Under the pieces are notes generated by a model, which was not told where the DNA came from, searched no databases, and was given only the letters and a program-made list of their open reading frames with translations. A DNA stretch of 64,000 nucleotides from Cephalopachus bancanus (taxonomy: Eukaryota > Chordata > Mammalia > Primates > Tarsiidae), in contig JAPVLO010000039.1 in assembly GCA_027257055.1 (NCBI GenBank), forward strand, positions 6,912,501 to 6,976,500. The letters run 5' to 3'. Each line of letters opens with the position of its first letter. Position 1 is the first letter of the stretch. Positions 58,004-64,000 of the stretch are shown in pieces. The position numbers and the translations under genes were made by a program.

Positions 58004-59310
58004 TGTTGTTTTTAACCAAGACATATCCTGCCCTGCTCTATGAGTCTATCTGTTTCCCTAACCAGGCCCCTATTCGCCACCCAATGGTCGACGCTGTGCC
58101 TTGCAGCACTTAGAACTACCCGAGCAGCTCTTATGGGGAAGCCCTTACTCTTTTGTAGTGAATAAACGAGAGGACATTGGAGCTTGCAGATATGGGCGGG
58201 CAGGCTGTCCTCATGCACCCACAGGAGGGCCTCCAGCCCCAGGCCCCTGGCCCAAGCTTGACTCCTGGATCCCAGCCCTGGTGCTGGCTGGGCAGCCTGC
58301 CCATCACATTTGGGGAAAAAAACAGTGTTTTCCTGTCCCGGACATGCCCAGGAGGACAGGAAGGGCATCTCTAGGTAGCAACACCAAGAGCTTCTATCTC
58401 AAGGTTGATAGCTGGTAGCTTTGGCTTCAACTAGGCAAGCTGTGGACCAGAAAACCCTAAACACCTGCACACCAGCATCTAGCCCATTGTTGGGAGCTAA
58501 CAGAACAGATAGAGACACGCTGTTGGACGCACTGTTGGAACTCAGCTCAATAGTCCCTCATGCAGGCTTTAGGGCCTGTCCTTTGAAGTGGAAATCCCTT
58601 TAGAGGTTGGTGCATTTTTTGGAAACCAGAACATTTGTCATCAGCCCAAAATACCCCTCGCTGTTGCTGCTGCCACCTCATGCTATCTGATACTCAAAGC
58701 AAACCCTCGTGGTGGGTAGAGTTTCAGGCTGCATTCAATCATACGTAAACAAAGATACTGACGCCAACGGGAATGGGGCCATGTAGGAGGCTTTCTGATG
58801 GGTTGGCATCAGAGGAGTCTCCTGGAGGCCCTCCATGGGAGCAGATGTTGGGGTGCCAGGTGCCCACCTTGATGTCCTTTTCAGCTGGCATCCTCAGCTT
58901 TCCACTTGCTGTGGTCTCTGTTCCCCCTTCCCCACCCAGACCCACATCTCCCCCCATGGGTCATGTGGTCTTTCTTTCACATGCATCTCTGTTATATTCT
59001 TTTTACTTCATTGGATGTGAAAACTAGAACTCCACGTTTTTATCTTATCTTTATAAAGTTCTATGTTTTTATTTTATCTTTATAAACTAATGATAAGAAC
59101 CAGGGCTCCGCAGAGAAATCTACAACTGAGGCAGGAAATACCCAAGATGAGCCTAGAGCACCTAGGAGGGCTGGGAAGTAAGGGTGGGCGTGCTTAGAAA
59201 AATCAAACAGAACAAAATGTTTGTAAAATGATGGGGCATGTGTTTAAAGGAATGGAAAGAGCGCCCATTCCTGGGCAACGGAGTAAGACTCTTACTAAAA
59301 AAAATAAAAA
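58004..59310. other. Unassigned intergenic DNA
   Basis: No gene recognised; mostly unique. Confidence 0.4.
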
Positions 59311-59312
59311 TA

Positions 59313-59610
59313 GGCCGGGGACAGTGGTTCAGCCTGTAATCCCAGCACTTTGGGAGGCTGAGGTGAGAGGATTGCCTGAGCCCAGGAGTTCAAGACCAGT
59401 CTGGGCAACTTGGTAAGACTCGTCTCTACAATAAATCACAAAAATCAGCTGGACGTGGTGGCATGTGCCTGTTGTTCCAGCTATCTGGAAGGCTGAGGCA
59501 GAAGAATCACTTGAGTTCAGCAGGTCGAGGCAGCAGTGGCCGTGAACAGTGTGCCACTGCACTCCAGCCTGGGCAACAGAGTTAGACTCCAACTCAAAAT
59601 AATAAAAAAT
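59313..59610 (+). mobile_element. Alu
   Basis: Full-length with an (AAT)-rich tail. Confidence 0.92.
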
Positions 59611-59671
59611 AAAAGTCCAAAAATCAGTATTATAGTCCATGAATATAAATCATTTATTTTAATTTTTAAAA

Positions 59672-59791
59672 TGGAAGGATCACCTGAGCCCAGGAGGTCA
59701 AGGTTGCCATGAGCCATAATCACTGTGATCATGCCACTGCACTCCAGCCTGGCTGACAGAGTGAGACCCCCGACTCAATAATAATAATAAT
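59672..59791 (+). mobile_element. Alu right-arm fragment
   Basis: Ends in (AAT)5. Confidence 0.8.
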
Positions 59792-59876
59792 GTTAAAAGG
59801 AGGGAATGGTTAAAATTATTTGTATTTGACCACCTGGAGATTTCAGGCATTGCTTGCTCCTTGAAAGCAACAATGC

Positions 59877-60173
59877 ATGCCGGGCTCGGTGGCTCAGCCT
59901 GTAATTCCACGCCTTTGGGAGGCTGAGGTGAGTGGATTGCCTGAGCCCGAGGGCTCGAGACCCACTTGGGCAACTTGGTGAGACCTCATCTCTACGATAA
60001 ATCAAAAAATCAGCCGGGTGTGGTAGCGCACGCCTGTAGTTCCAGCTACTTGGAGGGCTGAGGCGGAAGGATCGCTGGAGCCCAGCAGGTCGAGGCTGCG
60101 GTGGCCGGGAGCAGCCACTGCACTCCAGTCTGGGCGACAGAGTGAGACTCCAACTCAAAAAAAAAAAAAAAAA
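59877..60173 (+). mobile_element. Alu, first of a tandem pair
   Basis: Full-length. GAAAGCAACAATGCA precedes it (59862-59876); no target copy lies between it and the next Alu. Confidence 0.94.
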
Positions 60174-60471
60174 AGCCGGGCTCGGTGGCTCAGCCTGTAA
60201 TCCTGCGCTTTGGGAGGCTGAGGTGAGTGGATTGCCTGAGCCGTGGGTTCGAGACCCGCCTGGGCAACTTGGTGAGACCTCATCTCTACAATAAATCAAA
60301 AAATAAGCAGGGCATGGTAGCGCATGCCTGTAGTTCTAGCTACTTGGAAGGCTGAGGCAGAAGGATCGCCGGAGCCCAGCAGGTCGAGGCTGTGGTGGCC
60401 GGGAGCGGCCACTGCACTCCAGTCTGGGCGACGGAGCGAGACTCAAAAAAAAGAAAAAAGAAAAAAAAAAG
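60174..60471 (+). mobile_element. Alu, second of a tandem pair
   Basis: Full-length, starting directly after the poly-A of the first. GAAAGCAACAGTGCA follows the pair. Confidence 0.94.
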
Positions 60472-60487
60472 AAAGCAACAGTGCAAG

Positions 60488-60894
60488 GCAGTACTGCCAT
60501 TCTGGAGTGGCAGCGTGCTTCACCAAAGCATTTCTCCATCTGTTACTCCAGAAGCGTGGTGAGAAGCAAGCTGGGGGTCAGGGAGGGCTTATTCAAGAAA
60601 GGAAGAGGAAGGGGGAGAGGACAAACAGAGAGGAACAGGGGGCAGACCTGTGTGGAGGCCACACCGGAGAAGGGAGTCAGCGCAGCTGGATCATGGCTGA
60701 GGAGAGGGCAGAGGTATGAAGTGGCTGGAGACACGGGCCGGCTCAGCCTGATGGGGTGGAACCCCGGAAGCGGTGAGGGTTTTGGACGTTGCCCGGAGAA
60801 CAATGGGTTATAAGCCTGGAGAGGCTTGACATGGTCAGATCTGGCTTATGAAGGCCACACTAGTGCAAGTGAACAGTGGACAGAGGAGGCACAT
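60488..60894. other. Unassigned intergenic DNA
   Basis: Purine-rich, with a run of AGGA/GAGG motifs. The GCTGGAGACACGGGCCGGCT part may be an old L2/MIR remnant. Confidence 0.3.
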
Positions 60895-61033
60895 ATTAGT
60901 TATCCATCGCTGTGTAACAGATCACCCAAAACTTAAACAACGAAGTTTATGCTGTCTCACAGAGAGTCAAAAACTCGGGGGCAGCCTGTCTAGGTGATAC
61001 TGGTTCAAGGTCTCTTATGAGGTTGCTGTCAGG
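60895..61033. mobile_element. Old interspersed repeat fragment
   Basis: TTATCCATCGCTGTGTAACA followed by CACCCAAAACTTAAACAACG, related to the repeats at 36.9 and 38.3 kb. Confidence 0.5.
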
Positions 61034-61156
61034 ATATCAGCTGGGTGTGGTGGCTCATACCTATAATCCCAGCGACTCAGGAGGCTGAGGCAGGAGGATC
61101 ACTTGAGCCCAGGAGTTCAAGACCAACATGGGCAACATAATGAGACCCTGTCTCCT
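61034..61156 (+). mobile_element. Free Alu left monomer
   Basis: A single unit ending GACCCTGTCTCC. Confidence 0.8.
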
Positions 61157-61158
61157 AA

Positions 61159-61470
<312 letters not shown>

Positions 61471-61481
61471 ACTAGTTGGTT

Positions 61482-61783
61482 TTTTTGTTTTTTTTTTTTA
61501 ATTTTTTTAATTGGAATCTCATTCCGTCGCCCAGACTGGAGTGCAGTGGCCACTCCCGACCACCGCAGCTCAACCTGCTAGGCTCTGGTGATCCTTCCGC
61601 CTCAGCCTTCCAAGTAGCTGGAACTACAGGCACGCGCTACCACGCCCAGCTGATTTTTTGATTTATTGTAGAGATGAGGTCTCGCCAAGTTGCCCAGGCG
61701 GGTCTCGAACCCGGACTCAGGCAATCCACTCACCTCAGCCTCCCAAGGTGCAGGATTACAGGTTGAGCCACCGAGCCCGGCTG
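61482..61783 (-). mobile_element. Alu (derived subfamily)
   Basis: Flanked by CTAGTTRGTTTT, inserted at the end of the older Alu. Confidence 0.92.
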
Positions 61784-62419
61784 CTAGTTAGTTTTAATAC
61801 CACCCGTGGACTGAGGTTTCTGAGGGGCCGATGACATTCAGGTTGTCATCGCTGCATGTGTCTGCCCTTTTCCCGGGGCTTGAACTTCCACTCTTTTGAG
61901 GATCTGCCCACTCGCTCAGCCATTCCAAAACATGCACAGGCGAGAATGAAAGCAGTACAAGTCTGCTCCGGCAGCAAGGCCACCCTGCGTGGTTTATCTT
62001 AAGAAACAGGGCAAGTGGGGGGAAGGGTGTGTTGCCCATCACAGCATCCAGCTGGATGGTCTGAAAGTGTCTCCTCCTGGTACGTGTGTCTCATGTTGCA
62101 ACGTGACTGTCACATCTTGTTACAATGTGACTCTTGCAGTGTGACTGTCACGTCTGGAGCCTGCTCTGGCGACACAGGTGCCCGGTGGGAACTTGTCCTT
62201 CATCTCGAGCCCCTGGACACCTTGGAGGTTCTCCCCAAAAGTTCACCATCCCTTTCCTCGAATAGCCCTAACCCTCCTACCCCCCCACCACATGACAGCA
62301 GCCACAACCCCCGCCCTCCCCCAGTGCAGAAAGGATGTAGCTCCTAAGAAGCAGGGCTGGGTGGGGGGTATTTGCTGCCTCATGCTCCTTCCACCACGAC
62401 CTGTTGGGGTCTTCACCCA
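61784..62419. other. Unassigned intergenic DNA
   Basis: No gene recognised. A short direct repeat of TGTGACTGTCAC occurs near 62101-62152. Confidence 0.4.
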
Positions 62420-62716
62420 ACTTTTTTTTTTTTTTAATTGGAGTCTTACTCTGTTGCCCAGGCTGGAGTGCAGTGGTATGCTCACGGCCACTGCAGCCTC
62501 GATCTGCTGGGCTCAGGTGATCCTTCTGCCTCAGCCTTCCAAGTATCTGGAACTATGGGTGTGCGCCACCACATCTGGCTAATTTTTTTTTTTAATTGTA
62601 CAGACAAGAGCTCACCAAGTTGCCCAGGCTGGTCTCGAACCCGTGGGCTCAGGTAATCCTCTCACCTCGGCCTCCCAAAGTGCTGAGATTATAGGTGTGA
62701 GTCACTGCACCCATCT
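62420..62716 (-). mobile_element. Alu
   Basis: Full-length. Confidence 0.92.
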
Positions 62717-62742
62717 TCTTAGTTCTGGGCATCTGGTAAAGC

Positions 62743-63481
62743 AGAGGTCCCCAACCCTTGGGTCACAGACCGGTCTGTGGCCTGTTAGGAACTGGGCCAC
62801 ACAGCAGAAGGTAAGTAGCAGGCAAACGAGTATAGCTGCACTTGTATTTTACAGCTGCTCCCCATCACTCGCATTACTGCCTGAGTTCCATTTCTGTCAG
62901 ATCAGCTTTGGCATTCGATTCTTTTTTTTTTTTTTTTTTAGTTGGAGTCTCACTCGGTCGCCCAGACTGGAGTGCAGTGGCCGCTCCCGGCCACCGCAGC
63001 CTCGCCTGCTGGGCTCCGGCGATCCTTCCGCCTCAGCCTTCCGAGTAGCCGGAACTACAGGCATGCGCTACCACGCCCGGCTGATTTTTTGATTTATTGT
63101 AGAGATGAGGTCTCGCTGCCCAGGCGGGTCTCGAACCCGCGGGCTCAGGCAATCCACTCACCTCAGCCTCCCAAAGGCGCGGGATTACAGGCTGAGCCAC
63201 GGAGCCCGGCTGGCATTAGATTCTTATAGGACTGTGAACCCTATTGTGAATGGCGCACGTGAGGGATCTAGGTGCATGCTCCTTATGAGAACCTGAGACC
63301 TAATGATCTGAGGTGGAGCGAGGCAGTGATAGGCTGGTGCTGGAGAGTGGCTGCAAATACAGATTAACATGAGCAGTGAGGCTTGTTTGCACATCCTCAC
63401 ATCCTCCCACACCAGTCCATGGAAGAATTGTCTTTCACGAAACTGGTCCCTGATGCCAAAAAGGTTGGGGACCGCTGTGGT
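62743..63481. mobile_element. MER1-type hAT transposon split by an Alu
   Basis: Left end AGAGGTCCCCAACCCTTGGG and right end GTTGGGGACCGCTG are inverted termini. The halves join at GGCATT once the Alu is removed. Confidence 0.85.
62922..63210 (-). mobile_element. Alu nested in MER1
   Basis: Flanked by TGGCATTMGATTCTT (62909 and 63211). Confidence 0.95.
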
Positions 63482-63483
63482 AA

Positions 63484-64000
63484 AGGACCCTCTGCCGGGC
63501 TCCAGGTGGGCGGCCGGAAGCAACAGCCAGAAGCACCATCCGGTCCTCTTGCAGGATGCACTCTAGCGCCCCCTTGCTTCAGGCACAGATTCATACATGT
63601 TTGTCATCTTTAAGGCCTGGTGCTATCCCAAACCTTCTCTCCTGCAACCCCCACCATATCCTGGGAAGTGAGACCATCACTCATGCATTAATGAGGAGGC
63701 TGTGGCGGCTTCGGAATGAGATGTGACCAGGCCAGGGTCACATGGAGCTGGGCGGTGTGAGCCTAGGACCTGAAGCTCCGTCTGTCTTAGGCCAAGCCCA
63801 GCACGGTGCACTCCTTTTTCCTTCCCGCATTTGTTTCTAGAGCAGTTTCTGGACCACTCCCTCTGCAAACCCTCCCAGATGACCACCTGGGACACCTCTG
63901 GCAGCCCAAACTGCAACAAACACTCAGCGTCTTTCTGAAGAAACCACAAGTCATGCAAGGACCACATAAACGAGGTCCGGCTCATTGCAGCCACGTCCAC
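63484..64000. other. Unassigned sequence at the window edge
   Basis: A minus-strand frame from 64000 to 63677 stays open to the edge. It has no domain I recognise. Confidence 0.3.

Overview
This window is primate nuclear DNA. It corresponds to the part of human chromosome 16p13.3 that carries ZNF205, ZNF213, CASP16P and a tRNA cluster, read in the opposite orientation, so all three protein genes lie on the minus strand. The species is probably not human. Most Alu elements share a derived right-arm and left-arm sequence that is neither AluS/Y nor the usual lemur/loris type. The ZNF213 and ZNF205 proteins also differ from the human proteins as I remember them at many positions. A tarsier is my best guess; this is an inference.

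Layout: 1-5 kb holds Alus, two intact arginine tRNA genes (anticodons CCT and CCG) and a CpG-rich block. From 10.15 to 5.0 kb, ten minus-strand exons with canonical splice sites form an open caspase-16-like gene of 444 codons. It contains two caspase units in tandem: the first has lost the catalytic residues and the second keeps His and Cys. The human counterpart is a pseudogene, so this is the most interesting item in the window. From 15.65 to 12.18 kb is ZNF213 (SCAN, KRAB, five C2H2 fingers, 459 codons), with its CpG-island promoter near 17 kb. From 20.2 to 28.5 kb is one minus-strand class I endogenous retrovirus with two LTRs, a tRNA-Phe primer-binding site and broken gag, pro, pol and env. 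From 28.8 to 45 kb is a repeat-rich stretch with an unexplained CpG island at 42 kb. From 52.74 to 45.82 kb is ZNF205 (KRAB, eight C2H2 fingers, 561 codons), with a probable promoter island at 56.5-57.1 kb. The rest, to 64 kb, is mostly repeats.

The two zinc-finger genes are probable DNA-binding transcription factors; the caspase is a probable cytosolic cysteine protease. They look like neighbours rather than a functional unit. Repeats include about 46 Alu or Alu-monomer copies, several in tandem or nested arrangements, plus MIR/L2, MER1-type DNA transposons, MLT-type LTRs and microsatellites. Exon boundaries were set by eye from reading frame, GT/AG sites and known family sequence. No alignment or expression data were available.
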